Below, piece after piece: positions 54,115-63,654 of a DNA stretch of 64,000 bases. The notes beneath the pieces were generated by a model that ran no database searches, was not told the DNA's origin, and saw only the letters and a program-made list of their open reading frames with translations. This DNA comes from SAR116 cluster alpha proteobacterium HIMB100 (lineage in GTDB: Bacteria; Pseudomonadota; Alphaproteobacteria; Puniceispirillales; Puniceispirillaceae): assembly GCA_000238815.2 (NCBI GenBank), contig AFXB01000010.1, forward strand, positions 996,501 through 1,060,500. The letters run 5' to 3'. The position numbers were made by a program, and so were the translations under genes. Within the stretch, counting starts at the first letter, position 1; each line of letters begins with the position of its first letter.

Positions 54115-55884
54115 ATGCCGGATTCTCTCCCCATTTGGGATTTAACAGATTTATACGGCCATGGTGGCAATGATATTCAGCGTGATCTGGAAAAAGCGGG
54201 TACACAAGCCGACAAATTGGCTCAGTATGAAGGGCGGCTGGCCAGCTTGAGCGGCACAGAATTAGCCTCAATCATCACTGATTATCAGTCGATATCAGAG
54301 CGTTTGTCTCGTGTTATTTCGCATGCAGATCTTCAATTTGCAGCAGATATGGCTGACCCGAAAACAGGCCAGCATGCACAGGATGTCAAAGAGGCGATTT
54401 CTGGGTTGTCAGCGCGGTTGCTGTTCATTGAACTTGAGCTCGCCGCGATGGATGAAGACAGCTATCAGCGCGCCTTGAGCGACCCTGATTTTTATCATTT
54501 TCTGCCGTGGCTGCGCCGCTTGCGCGCCTATGCCCCGCACCAATTGGAAGCGCGGCTGGAACAGATGCTTGTGGAACGGGCCCCGGCCGGACGAGGGTCA
54601 TGGGTGCGCTTGTTCGATGAGACAGCAACTGCCCTGCGGTTTCCGTTTCAGGGCGGTGATGTTACAGAAGCAGAAATTCTGAATAAACTGTCTGATCCAT
54701 CAGCAGATACCCGCAAAGAGGCAGGCCAGTCATTATCTGCTGTGATGCAGGATAATCAGCGTTTGTTCAGTCTGATTTTAAATGTGATTGCAAAAGATAA
54801 GGAAATTGATGACAGGTGGCGCGGATTTTCCCGTCCGGTCTCGTCACGCAACCTGGCCAATGATGTTGATGACGCCACAGTTGATGCGCTGGCAGATGCA
54901 GTGACCTCTCGCATGCCGGATATCGCGCATCGCTATTATCAGCTGAAAGCAGGATGGATGGGCACAGATAGCATGCCCTGGTGGGACAGAAATGCACCCC
55001 TGCCCGGTGATGATGACAGGCGTTTCAGCTGGACTGAGGCCCGCCAGATTGTGATGCAGGCTTTTGCCGGATTTGATCCGGCCATGGCGGATGTGGCGCA
55101 GCAATTTTTTGATCAGAACTGGATTGACGCTGAAGTGCGGCAAGGCAAAGCATCTGGTGCCTTCAGCCACCCGACCGTACCGTCTGCCCATCCTTACATT
55201 CTGATGAATTTTGACGGCCGGGCGCGCGATGTGATGACGCTGGCTCATGAAATGGGACATGGTGTTCATCAGGTTTTGGCAGCAGACCAAGGCTATCTGA
55301 TGTCTGACACACCGCTGACTTTGGCAGAAACAGCGTCTGTTTTTGCTGAAATGCTGGCCTTTCGGGCGCTTGTTGATAATGCGCCGACAGATACTGCACG
55401 CCGGTTTCTTCTGGCAGGTAAAATCGAAGATATGCTGAATACGGTGGTGCGCCAAATCGCCTTTCATAATTTTGAAACCGCGTTTCATGATTCCCGCAAG
55501 TCGGGCGAGGTGTCAGCCGAGGCATTATGTGATTTGTGGATGAAAACCCAGACACAAGCGCTGGGACCTGCTGTCCGTCTGGATGACACCTACCGGCCGA
55601 TTTGGGCTTATATTCCGCATTTTGTGCATACCCCATTTTATGTTTACGCCTATGCGTTCGGAGATTGCCTTGTTAATGCGCTCTGGCAGAACTATCAGAC
55701 TGCCTCCGCTGCGGATAAGCCCGTATTTGCTGAGCATTACAAAGGGTTGCTGTCTGCAGGAGGGACGAAACGTTATGATGAGGCACTTGCGCCATTTGGG
55801 TTGAATCCTGCAGATGCCTCATTTTGGGATCTGGGGCTTGATATGATTTCTGGCATGATTGACGAGCTGGAAAATTTGTCCTGA
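54115..55884 (+). CDS. pepF: M3 family oligoendopeptidase
   Basis: A 589-residue cytoplasmic peptidase of the PepF type. The zinc motif HEMGH is at 378-382 (LAHEMGHGVHQVL), with the third ligand Glu downstream in ETASVFAEMLAF. Other family blocks are SHADLQFAADMADPKTGQ and YTPFYVYAYAFGD-like HTPFYVYAYAFGDCLVNALW near the C-terminus. It likely trims signal or other peptides. GAGGGGCAAG precedes the ATG. It is followed 30 bases later by the ABC1 kinase gene on the same strand. Confidence 0.93.
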   Translation: MPDSLPIWDLTDLYGHGGNDIQRDLEKAGTQADKLAQYEGRLASLSGTELASIITDYQSISERLSRVISHADLQFAADMADPKTGQHAQDVKEAISGLSARLLFIELELAAMDEDSYQRALSDPDFYHFLPWLRRLRAYAPHQLEARLEQMLVERAPAGRGSWVRLFDETATALRFPFQGGDVTEAEILNKLSDPSADTRKEAGQSLSAVMQDNQRLFSLILNVIAKDKEIDDRWRGFSRPVSSRNLANDVDDATVDALADAVTSRMPDIAHRYYQLKAGWMGTDSMPWWDRNAPLPGDDDRRFSWTEARQIVMQAFAGFDPAMADVAQQFFDQNWIDAEVRQGKASGAFSHPTVPSAHPYILMNFDGRARDVMTLAHEMGHGVHQVLAADQGYLMSDTPLTLAETASVFAEMLAFRALVDNAPTDTARRFLLAGKIEDMLNTVVRQIAFHNFETAFHDSRKSGEVSAEALCDLWMKTQTQALGPAVRLDDTYRPIWAYIPHFVHTPFYVYAYAFGDCLVNALWQNYQTASAADKPVFAEHYKGLLSAGGTKRYDEALAPFGLNPADASFWDLGLDMISGMIDELENLS

Positions 55885-55914
55885 TGGACAACAGGGTAAA
55901 GGAAAGAACAACAT

Positions 55915-57282
55915 ATGGCAGCTTATGATGGTCAATCTGGTGTAGGTGGACGCCTGCGCCGTTACGCCCGTGTGACAGGAACAATGTCTGGTCTGGCCGC
56001 CCGGCTGGCTGGCGAGCGATATTTGGGCATGGATGTTGACAGAAACAAACATGCTGCCCAGTTGCGTGACGCGTTAGGCGGGCTGAAAGGCCCATTAATG
56101 AAAGTTGCCCAGATTCTGTCTACCATACCGGATGCGCTGCCACCGGAATATGCTGATGAATTATCTGCGCTGCAGGCGGATGCCCCGTCCATGGGCTGGC
56201 TGTTTGTCAAACGCCGTATGGCTGCTGAATTGGGCAGTGACTGGCAGTCTAAATTCGGCTCTTTTGATCGTCAGGCAGTGTCTGCGGCATCTCTTGGTCA
56301 GGTTCATAAAGCAACCAGCCTTGATGGCCAGCCTCTTGCGGTCAAGCTGCAATATCCGGATATGGCCTCAGCAATTGATGCTGATCTGTCTCAGCTCAAG
56401 CTGGTGTTCCAGCTTTATGAGCGGTTTGACAGTGCGATTTCAACAGCTGATATTCACACCGAATTGTCAGATCGGCTGCGTGAAGAGCTTGATTATACCA
56501 GAGAAGCGGCAAATCTGAAGCTGTATCAGCTTATGCTGAAAGATGAACATCATGTCAGGATTCCGGAATATCATCCTGAACTGTCCTCAGAGCGGGCGTT
56601 GACGATGAGCTGGGTTGAGGGCCAGAAGCTGATGGCCTGGCTGGAGACTGAACCGTCGCAAGAGGCCCGCAATCAGGTCGCGATGAATATGTTCAGGGCC
56701 TGGTATGTCCCCTTTTATTTTTATGGTGTGATTCATGGCGATCCGCATCTTGGTAATTATTCGATTGATTCAGATCTGAATATAAATCTGATGGATTTTG
56801 GCTCTATTCGGGTCTTCCGGCCTGAATTTGTGGCCGGTGTCATTGAACTGTATCGCGCATTGAGCGTGCAGGATGATGATCTGGCCCGTCAGGCTTATGC
56901 AAAATGGGGTTTTCATGGGCTAGATGATGAGGCGATCGCCGTATTGAATATGTGGGCCGGGTTTATCTACGCCCCGCTCTTGTCTGATGAGGTGCGCCCG
57001 ATCCAACAGATGCGTGGCGGCTCAGAGGGGCGTGAGCTGGCGGGGCGTGTGCATTCAGAATTAAAGCGGATTGGCGGCATTAAACCGCCTCGCGAATTTG
57101 TGCTGATGGACAGAGCGGCTGTGGGTTTGGGCTCTGTGTTCATGCATCTGAAAGCTGAGGTTAATTGGCATCGTCTGTTCCATGATTTAATCGATGATTT
57201 TGACACAACAAAACTTAGTGAGCGGCAGAGCGCAATTTGCGCATCAGCCGGGCTACCAGAAGATGTGTACAGCCATCACTGA
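55915..57282 (+). CDS. ABC1/UbiB-family atypical kinase (ADCK/COQ8-like)
   Basis: A 455-residue ABC1-domain protein. The KxGQ-like LKGPLMKVAQILSTIPDALP, the Ala-rich nucleotide loop SAASLGQVHKA, the catalytic-type GVIHGDPHLGNY and the metal-type NLMDFGSIR are all visible. There is no C-terminal UbiB membrane helix pair, so it resembles cytosolic ADCK-type members. Such kinases support ubiquinone synthesis or lipid handling. AAAGGAAAG sits ahead of the ATG. Downstream of pepF. Confidence 0.9.
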   Translation: MAAYDGQSGVGGRLRRYARVTGTMSGLAARLAGERYLGMDVDRNKHAAQLRDALGGLKGPLMKVAQILSTIPDALPPEYADELSALQADAPSMGWLFVKRRMAAELGSDWQSKFGSFDRQAVSAASLGQVHKATSLDGQPLAVKLQYPDMASAIDADLSQLKLVFQLYERFDSAISTADIHTELSDRLREELDYTREAANLKLYQLMLKDEHHVRIPEYHPELSSERALTMSWVEGQKLMAWLETEPSQEARNQVAMNMFRAWYVPFYFYGVIHGDPHLGNYSIDSDLNINLMDFGSIRVFRPEFVAGVIELYRALSVQDDDLARQAYAKWGFHGLDDEAIAVLNMWAGFIYAPLLSDEVRPIQQMRGGSEGRELAGRVHSELKRIGGIKPPREFVLMDRAAVGLGSVFMHLKAEVNWHRLFHDLIDDFDTTKLSERQSAICASAGLPEDVYSHH

Positions 57283-57397
57283 TTAGCGCTCACGCCCTTA
57301 TACTTTTTCATGATGAATTCATTCTGCTTCATCTGGTGTTTTTCGCGCTGCTGATATAAACCTGAATCATAGGTATATAGAAGCAAGGCGTTAACAG

Positions 57398-58813
57398 ATG
57401 GCGGTGATTTATCCGGTGATTTTGTGCGGCGGGTCGGGAACCCGTCTGTGGCCGTTATCGCGCCAGTCTATGCCCAAACAATTTCTGAATCTGATCGGCG
57501 AAAACAGCCTGTTCCAGCAAGCTGCTCAGCGCGTCTCAGGTTCGCAATTTGCCAAGCCATTGGTTATCACTTCACATGACTATCGGTTCATCGCCGCACA
57601 GCAGCTTGCTGATATTGGGATGCAGCCTAACGGTGTGGTGCTTGAGCCTTCAGCAAAGAATACTGCCCCTGCTATATTGGCCGCAGCTGAGTTCCTTTAT
57701 CAGCAGGATGCAGATGCGCTGTTGCTGGTTATGCCTTCAGATCATTACATTCCTGAGCAGCAGGCTATGGCCGATTTGGTTTTAGCTGCAAAATCATCTG
57801 CTGAAGCAGGAGCTATCGCTACATTTGGGATCCAGCCTGACCGGCCGGAGACAGGTTATGGCTATATTGAGCGTGGTGAGGCTTTGTCTGATGCTGACGG
57901 CTATGGCGTTGTCGCCTTCCATGAAAAACCAGATCAGGCAACAGCGCAGGCTATGCTTGCCTCTGGCACATATTTGTGGAATTCAGGATTATTTCTGGCC
58001 CGTTGCAAGACTGTACTGGCACATGCTGAAACATTCGTGCCAGATATGCTTGCGTCTGTCAGGAAATCTGTTTCTGAAAGCACAACCGATCTTGATTTTC
58101 TGCGCCTTGGCGAGCTGGCCTGGCAGGATATTGAGGCAGATTCAATTGATTATGCCCTGATGGAAAAAGCAGATAATTTAGCTGTTTTCCCGTTTTCAGG
58201 CCGCTGGTCTGATTTAGGTGACTGGCAGGCCTTAAGACGCGAGCTGGCCGCAGAAGAGGCCAGCACAGATACAAAAGGCAATCTTCTGGTCGGCAGTGCG
58301 CATCAGATTGACAGCCAGTCCTGCCTGATCTGGTCAAATAATGATGAGCAGGTGGTAACAGGTGTTGGGCTCAAAGACACAATTGTCGTTGCGATGAAAG
58401 ACGCGGTTCTGGTCATTGATGCAGCACAGACACAATCGGTAAAGCAGGTTGTTGATCGGCTTTGCAGTCAAAATCATAGTCAGGCTCATGAACAAGCGCG
58501 TCAGTTCCGGCCCTGGGGCTGGTTTGAAACATTGGTTTTATCTGACAATTATCAGGTCAGGCGTGTGCATCTCTACCCCAACACACAGATGTCACTGCAG
58601 ACACATCAGAAGCGATCTGAAAAATGGGTTGTGACCAGCGGAGTGGCTGAGGTACGGATAGAGGACAGGCTGTTCCGCCTGACACAAAATCAGTCTGTTG
58701 ATATTCCCATACAGGCAGCACATCAATTGGCAAATAAAGAAGATGCGCCCCTGACCCTGATTGAGGTTAGAACAGGAAATTATCTTGGCGAAGATGATGT
58801 TGAGCGATTATAG
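57398..58813 (+). CDS. manC: mannose-1-phosphate guanylyltransferase / mannose-6-phosphate isomerase
   Basis: A 471-residue bifunctional enzyme of the ManC/AlgA type. The N-terminal nucleotidyltransferase has the activation loop GGSGTRLWP at 11-19 followed by RQSMPKQFL. The C-terminal cupin (about 370-465) has RPWGWFETL, HQKRSEKWVV and QAAHQLAN, supplying the metal ligands for isomerase activity. It makes GDP-mannose for polysaccharides. It lies 115 bases after the ABC1 kinase gene. Confidence 0.95.
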   Translation: MAVIYPVILCGGSGTRLWPLSRQSMPKQFLNLIGENSLFQQAAQRVSGSQFAKPLVITSHDYRFIAAQQLADIGMQPNGVVLEPSAKNTAPAILAAAEFLYQQDADALLLVMPSDHYIPEQQAMADLVLAAKSSAEAGAIATFGIQPDRPETGYGYIERGEALSDADGYGVVAFHEKPDQATAQAMLASGTYLWNSGLFLARCKTVLAHAETFVPDMLASVRKSVSESTTDLDFLRLGELAWQDIEADSIDYALMEKADNLAVFPFSGRWSDLGDWQALRRELAAEEASTDTKGNLLVGSAHQIDSQSCLIWSNNDEQVVTGVGLKDTIVVAMKDAVLVIDAAQTQSVKQVVDRLCSQNHSQAHEQARQFRPWGWFETLVLSDNYQVRRVHLYPNTQMSLQTHQKRSEKWVVTSGVAEVRIEDRLFRLTQNQSVDIPIQAAHQLANKEDAPLTLIEVRTGNYLGEDDVERL

Positions 58814-58847
58814 TCAAGTGGCTTAGCCTGCACTATATTCTAACCAA

Positions 58848-58924
58848 GGCCTCGTAGCTCATCAGGATAGAGCGACAGATTCCTAATCTGTAGGTAGCAG
58901 GTTCGAGTCCTGCCGAGGTCACCA
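58848..58924 (+). tRNA. tRNA-Arg (anticodon CCT)
   Basis: A cloverleaf of 77 bases with CCA encoded at the 3' end. The acceptor stem GGCCTCG pairs with CGAGGTC (one G-U pair). The D arm is GCTC/GAGC. The anticodon stem ACAGA/TCTGT frames the loop TTCCTAA with anticodon CCT, reading AGG. The T arm is GCAGG-TTCGAGT-CCTGC. No repeated 3' end was noticed nearby, so there is no sign of an integrated element. Confidence 0.97.
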
Positions 58925-58956
58925 TTTCAATTTATGAAAATCTGATATCAGAGGTA

Positions 58957-59946
58957 ATGTTGTCCAGTTCTTTTGATTTGTCTCACGCGCCTCAGGGGTT
59001 TGCGCCTCTGGCATCTGAACCTGAATTTTGTCCGTCAACACATTTGGCGCTTGAGCGTCCGTCACAAGTGCTGAGCCTGAGCTCATTCGGTTACAGTGAA
59101 GACCATATTGCTGCTTGTCCTTCTGACTTTGCCGTGACCAATATCTTCCGCATTTTGAGCGATGAAGGTGCGGCCTGTTTATATGAGGTGGCAAAACAGC
59201 TTGAAGCCTTTACGACCAGCAACCCGCGTATTGAACGTTGTACAAGAGGCGGTGTGTACAGATCGAAATTCCTGCGTGATCTGTGTTTGTGTCCTGAAAT
59301 TACTGAGTTCATTTCCTCGTTTGTTGGTGTAGAGCTATTGCCGCACACCATGCCGCATCAGCTTGGCCATTTGAATTACGCACCAAAGACCGTGGGTGAG
59401 AATATCGATAAATGGCATGTCGATACGCTGCGTTATGATTATGTAATGTTTGTGACTGATCCTAAAAAACAGCAGGGCGGCGCGTTTCAGTATTTCAAGG
59501 GGACAAAAGATGAAGTGGCTGCTTGCCGCGCTGAAGGCCGGCCATTGCCTGCTGAAAAAATCATCTCTCCTGATATGCCAGGGCCAGGATATGCGGTCAT
59601 GCAGCAAGGCAATATGGTGGTCCATCAGGCCAAGGCACTGACTGCTCCTGGCGAACGCATTACTATGGTCAATGGGTATATTCCGACTGATCCGGCATTC
59701 CCGGATTATACACGATATGACCAGCTCACCTTCGCTGATCCGGTACCTATTGCAACAGCGGAATATAGCCGCCATGTGGCGCTTCATGCACGGCGGGCCA
59801 TTGATGAGACGATGGCCCAAATCCCGTTCGATAAGGACAGGGCTTTTTATGCAGACCAGCTTCGTAAGCTTTCTGCAATATTCACAAAAGCCGTTCAGGA
59901 TATTGATGCGGCAGATACAGCAGAGATGGAGCATTTTGGCGATTAG
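58957..59946 (+). CDS. Fe(II)/2-oxoglutarate dioxygenase-like protein
   Basis: A 329-residue predicted non-haem iron oxygenase of the phytanoyl-CoA dioxygenase-like type. The HxD pair H154/D156 is in DKWHVDTLRYDYVMFV. The distal His223 is in NMVVHQAKAL and Arg234 in PGERITMVNGY, so the 2-His-1-carboxylate facial triad and the 2OG-binding Arg look complete. Substrate unknown; it could act on an inositol or lipid-derived compound, going only by its position before iolC. A GAGG ribosome site precedes the ATG. Confidence 0.75.
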   Translation: MLSSSFDLSHAPQGFAPLASEPEFCPSTHLALERPSQVLSLSSFGYSEDHIAACPSDFAVTNIFRILSDEGAACLYEVAKQLEAFTTSNPRIERCTRGGVYRSKFLRDLCLCPEITEFISSFVGVELLPHTMPHQLGHLNYAPKTVGENIDKWHVDTLRYDYVMFVTDPKKQQGGAFQYFKGTKDEVAACRAEGRPLPAEKIISPDMPGPGYAVMQQGNMVVHQAKALTAPGERITMVNGYIPTDPAFPDYTRYDQLTFADPVPIATAEYSRHVALHARRAIDETMAQIPFDKDRAFYADQLRKLSAIFTKAVQDIDAADTAEMEHFGD

Positions 59947-59999
59947 CCTGCTTGCTTAGGGGTGTGTCTGAGCCCTTGACCACAGACAGGCTGTTATCC

Positions 60000-61037
60000 A
60001 TGATGAGCATCATGACCGAAAACACCCCATTTCTTTTTTCAAAATCACTTTGTGCAAGGCTTGCTCAGGGCCCTGTTTATTGTCTGGGCCGGGCGGGGAT
60101 GGATTTATATCCAGAACCTGCGGGCATCATTACTGAACAGGCTGAGCAGTTTTCCGCCGATATGGGGGGATCGGCAGGCAACATCGCTGTTGCGCTGTCC
60201 CGTCAAGGGGGGCGTGCTGCCCTGCTGACTGTGTTTTCAGATGATCAGGTCGGCCGGTTTGTGTTGCGCAAATGTGAAGCTTATGGCGTGGATACAAATT
60301 CTTGCCGGACCCAGCCCGGCATCTGGCGCAATTCACTGGCGATTGCTGAAACCAAACCCACAGACGCGGCTGTGGTGATCTATCGCAATCAGGCCGCAGA
60401 TTTGCAGCTGTCCTGTGATGATGTGGCTTCAGTTGATTTCACTGTTGCTGGCGGGCTGGTGATCACAGGTACAGCTTTGTCCGGCGAGCCGTCAGCTTCA
60501 GCTGTCAGCGCGGCCATTTCTGCTGCCAAGCAGGCTGGCTGTCCGGTAATCTTTGATATAGATTATCGCGCGAATGCCTGGGAAACGGCCAAAGATGCAG
60601 CGCGCCGTCTGACCCCGGAATTGGCTCAGGCGGATATTGTTGTGGGTAATGATGATGAATTTGCCGTGTTATGTGATGGCGATAAAGATAAGGGCCTTTC
60701 GGTTGCGCGCGATTTTGCGGCCTCAGGACAATTGGCGCTGTATAAAATGGGGGAAAAGGGCTGCCGAACCATCTATAATGACCGCGAAATTCAGACAGGT
60801 ATTTTCCCGGTCACCCTTGCAAAGCCCTTTGGAGCTGGTGATGCATTTCTGGGCAATGTTCTGGCCAGCCTTGGCCGCGATCCAGATATCAGGGCAGCCG
60901 TGATACAGAGCAGCGCGGCTGCTGCTTTTGTGGTTGCCCGGCCCGGCTGTGCGTCTGCTATGCCAGATACCCCGCAGCTCAACCAGTTTATGGCCCAAAA
61001 TCAGATGCGGCCTTTTGATGGACAGACCAGAGGATAA
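60000..61037 (+). CDS. iolC: 5-dehydro-2-deoxygluconokinase (PfkB family)
   Basis: A 345-residue sugar kinase. The PfkB signatures are GGSAGNIAVALSRQGGRAALL in the N-terminal half and the C-terminal AKPFGAGDAFLGNVLA with the catalytic Asp. FDIDYRANAW is characteristic of IolC. It phosphorylates 5-dehydro-2-deoxygluconate in myo-inositol breakdown. The next two genes are iolB and iolJ. I start at the first of two adjacent ATGs (MMSIMTEN); an earlier in-frame start overlaps nothing useful. Confidence 0.9.
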   Translation: MMSIMTENTPFLFSKSLCARLAQGPVYCLGRAGMDLYPEPAGIITEQAEQFSADMGGSAGNIAVALSRQGGRAALLTVFSDDQVGRFVLRKCEAYGVDTNSCRTQPGIWRNSLAIAETKPTDAAVVIYRNQAADLQLSCDDVASVDFTVAGGLVITGTALSGEPSASAVSAAISAAKQAGCPVIFDIDYRANAWETAKDAARRLTPELAQADIVVGNDDEFAVLCDGDKDKGLSVARDFAASGQLALYKMGEKGCRTIYNDREIQTGIFPVTLAKPFGAGDAFLGNVLASLGRDPDIRAAVIQSSAAAAFVVARPGCASAMPDTPQLNQFMAQNQMRPFDGQTRG

Positions 61038-61042
61038 ATTTC

Positions 61043-61885
61043 ATGCATATACCGCCTTTTGATAACCATAATACACCGATTATTGATATTAATGATGACC
61101 ATGTTCCGCTGACCTATTTTAATATTGTGAAGCTGAAAAAAGGGCAGCAATTTTCCTATCAGATCCCTGGATATGAAACATGTATCGTGCCGGCAACAGG
61201 ATGTGTTGATATTGATGTGGACACTGCCAATTTTGGTGTAGTTGGGAACAGGGGCAGTGATGTCTGGGATGGTGAGCCGGAAGGTGTTTATGTGCCAACA
61301 GATATGCCAGCACAAATGGTTTGCAGCAGCGGTGAGGCAGAAATTTTTGTGGCAGGTGCACGATTTGATGACAGGTTGAGCCCGTTTGCGGTCCGTAGTG
61401 ATGAGATTGATCTGGTCCAATATGGGTCTGATGACACCAAGACCCATCGCAAGATCAAACATATTCTTGGCCAGAAACAGGCAGATAAGGTTGGCCGTCT
61501 GCTGGTCTCAGAACTATTTACCGTCGGGGCAGGGGGCTGGTCAGGTTTTCCGCCACATAAACATGACACAGACAGGCTGCCAGATGAAACACGTCATGAC
61601 GAGGTGTATAATTTCCGGTTCAAGCCAGAGGGCGGATTTGGCATGCAGCTTCTGGAGCCAGATGAAGACAGGCTGGGTGAGGCTTTCCACATCGTAAACG
61701 GCTCTAGCTTTGCCATAAAATCTGGCTATCATCCTTGTGTCGTCGCCCCGGGATATGAGATGTATTATTTCACTATTTTGGGGGGCTTGAGCCAGCGATC
61801 TCTGGTCCAGTATTTCCAGCCCGAACATGCCTGGCAGGTCGAAACCATCCCTGGCATCAAAGATATGATCGCCAAATTCAAATGA
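61043..61885 (+). CDS. iolB: 5-deoxy-glucuronate isomerase
   Basis: A 280-residue double-cupin protein of the IolB family. GGWSGFPPHKHD and DEVYNFRF are metal-ligand blocks of the isomerase, and SGYHPCVVAPGYEMYYF follows. It converts 5-deoxy-glucuronate to 5-dehydro-2-deoxygluconate, the substrate of IolC. It starts 5 bases after iolC stops and its stop overlaps the iolJ start as ATGA. Confidence 0.94.
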   Translation: MHIPPFDNHNTPIIDINDDHVPLTYFNIVKLKKGQQFSYQIPGYETCIVPATGCVDIDVDTANFGVVGNRGSDVWDGEPEGVYVPTDMPAQMVCSSGEAEIFVAGARFDDRLSPFAVRSDEIDLVQYGSDDTKTHRKIKHILGQKQADKVGRLLVSELFTVGAGGWSGFPPHKHDTDRLPDETRHDEVYNFRFKPEGGFGMQLLEPDEDRLGEAFHIVNGSSFAIKSGYHPCVVAPGYEMYYFTILGGLSQRSLVQYFQPEHAWQVETIPGIKDMIAKFK

Positions 61886-62724
61886 CCCTTGCCAGCCTGA
61901 CAGATGTTTTGGCACCAGCGCATAAGCAAGGCTATGGTGTGGCCGGTCTTGTGGTGTTGGGCTGGGAAGATGCTTGCGCTTTTGTTGAGGCAGCAGATGA
62001 TCTAGGGGTTCCGGTAATTCTGCAGGCAGGCCCGGGCTGCCGGGCACATACTCCTGTATCTGTATTAGGGCCGATGTTCCGTCATCTGGCTGAACAGGCC
62101 CGCGTGCCCGTGGTTTGTCATATTGATCATGCGACCAGTGTGGCAGAATGTCAGGCTGGCATTGATTATGGGTTTACTTCTGTAATGATTGATGGCTCTC
62201 GTCTGCCTCTTGCAGATAATATCACCTTGACCTCTGCTGTCACGGCTATGGCCCGCCCTCACGGTATTTCTGTTGAAGCAGAGATTGGATTTGTGGGGTA
62301 TGATAATGGGGCTGTGTCTCATCCCACGCAGCCAGATGAAGCTGCTGAACTGGTCCGTGCGGCCCGACCTGACGCGCTGGCGGTGTCAGTGGGCAATGTG
62401 CATCTGCAAACCTCTGCTGATACGGTGATAGACAGGCCCGCTTTGGCAGGGATTGAAGCGGTTGTGGACTGTCCGCTTGTCTTGCATGGGTCAAGCGGCA
62501 TTGCGCTGGCAGACAGACGCTGGCTGGCAACTGAAACAGCGGTCTGTAAATTTAATGTCGGCACAGAATTACGCCAGACTTTTGGTGCAGCTTTGCGGGA
62601 TATTCTGGATGAACAGCCAGACATGTTTGACCGCAATCAAATCCTTGCTGCTGTCAAACCAGCACTCATTGACCAGACCAAAACAATATTGAGAACCTTG
62701 CAAAGGTCTGAACCCTCAGTTTGA
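61882..62724 (+). CDS. iolJ: class II aldolase for 5-dehydro-2-deoxy-gluconate phosphate
   Basis: A 280-residue class II fructose-bisphosphate-aldolase-like enzyme. The zinc motif VCHIDHATS and the downstream EAEIG (Glu), VGNVH (His) and VLHGSSGI (His) motifs are in place. In the iol context it should cleave 6-phospho-5-dehydro-2-deoxygluconate to DHAP and malonate semialdehyde. Its ATG overlaps the iolB stop by four bases, so they are translationally coupled. Convergent with the PanB-like gene. Confidence 0.88.
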   Translation: MTLASLTDVLAPAHKQGYGVAGLVVLGWEDACAFVEAADDLGVPVILQAGPGCRAHTPVSVLGPMFRHLAEQARVPVVCHIDHATSVAECQAGIDYGFTSVMIDGSRLPLADNITLTSAVTAMARPHGISVEAEIGFVGYDNGAVSHPTQPDEAAELVRAARPDALAVSVGNVHLQTSADTVIDRPALAGIEAVVDCPLVLHGSSGIALADRRWLATETAVCKFNVGTELRQTFGAALRDILDEQPDMFDRNQILAAVKPALIDQTKTILRTLQRSEPSV

Positions 62725-63543
62725 TTTGCGCTCCAGCTGTTCAATGAAGCTGTCCATCACATCTTCATCAACAAATATTGATTCATCCGGCCCAGGGAAT
62801 TCAGCATCTGCGATTGCTTGTTTGAAGGCAGATAATGCGCGTATACGTTCAGCTTTCATCTCTTCACGAAGAGCGTGCAGACGCCCGAAAGCCCGTGCAT
62901 GACGGGGCGGGTTGAGGGTGTCGCCGACCATATCTTCCATGAATAAATAATCCACATCTCCGCCCTGACCAGAACCTAAGCTGACGGTGATTATGGATGT
63001 ACGCTTTGAAATTTCAGCCATAATATTTGCAGGGATAACTTCTGCCTCCACCATCACGCCGCCAGCCTCTTCCAGCTGTTTAAACGCCTGATACAGCTCT
63101 ACAGCTTCATCAGCGGTTTTCCCAACAGCCCTCAATCCGCCGGTCCAGGTTGATTTTCGGGGTACCAGACCCAAATGCCCCATTACCGGAATATCTTCTT
63201 TTGCTAATGCTGTGACCACATCCATGCTTCTGGCGGTCATGATTGCATCTGCTCCTGCCCCCAAGGCACGAAAGGCTTCGCGCAAAATATCATCTGTGGT
63301 GGCAAAATCAGGCAGCGGGATAGAAGCGGTCAGAAACCGCGTATTGTCACCAGATCGCACAGGCTCGACATTCTTTGAATTACAAATGATCATATCAAAG
63401 TCAGCTTCTGCGGCGGCCGCGGCTTCTTCGGCGGTATTTGCGGTGACTTGAACAGATTTGCTCTTGCCCTTTTTGGCCCGAAGCTCAGCAACGCTGGTTG
63501 AGCGCTTGACCGGCTGGGCAGTCCATGTATAGAAATTTTTCAT
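62716..63543 (-). CDS. divergent PanB-like protein
   Basis: A 275-residue TIM-barrel protein similar to ketopantoate hydroxymethyltransferase (PanB). VMGHLGLVPRKSTWTGG, VMVEAEVIP and ITVSLGSGQGGDVDYLFMEDM correspond to PanB motifs around the second half. But the PanB Mg-binding Asp of VGDS reads ICNS here, and the DMPF motif reads SIPLP, so both usual magnesium Asp residues are absent. It may do a different reaction on a C-C bond, or work without Mg. It overlaps the iolJ 3' end by nine bases, convergently. Confidence 0.7.
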   Translation of the reverse strand: MKNFYTWTAQPVKRSTSVAELRAKKGKSKSVQVTANTAEEAAAAAEADFDMIICNSKNVEPVRSGDNTRFLTASIPLPDFATTDDILREAFRALGAGADAIMTARSMDVVTALAKEDIPVMGHLGLVPRKSTWTGGLRAVGKTADEAVELYQAFKQLEEAGGVMVEAEVIPANIMAEISKRTSIITVSLGSGQGGDVDYLFMEDMVGDTLNPPRHARAFGRLHALREEMKAERIRALSAFKQAIADAEFPGPDESIFVDEDVMDSFIEQLERKSN

Positions 63544-63654
63544 CTGTTTTCCTGCATATTTGTGAAAATACAGCGCGTAACGTTAGCCTATCATTGCCGG
63601 AGATGGGCTTCAATTATGCCCAAATAACTGTCTGCTGAAGGTAGGAACGCTGCT

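Noticed and set aside
58848-58924. tRNA-Arg as integration site of a genomic island
   Set aside because: No repeated tRNA 3' end, integrase or phage gene was seen on either side.
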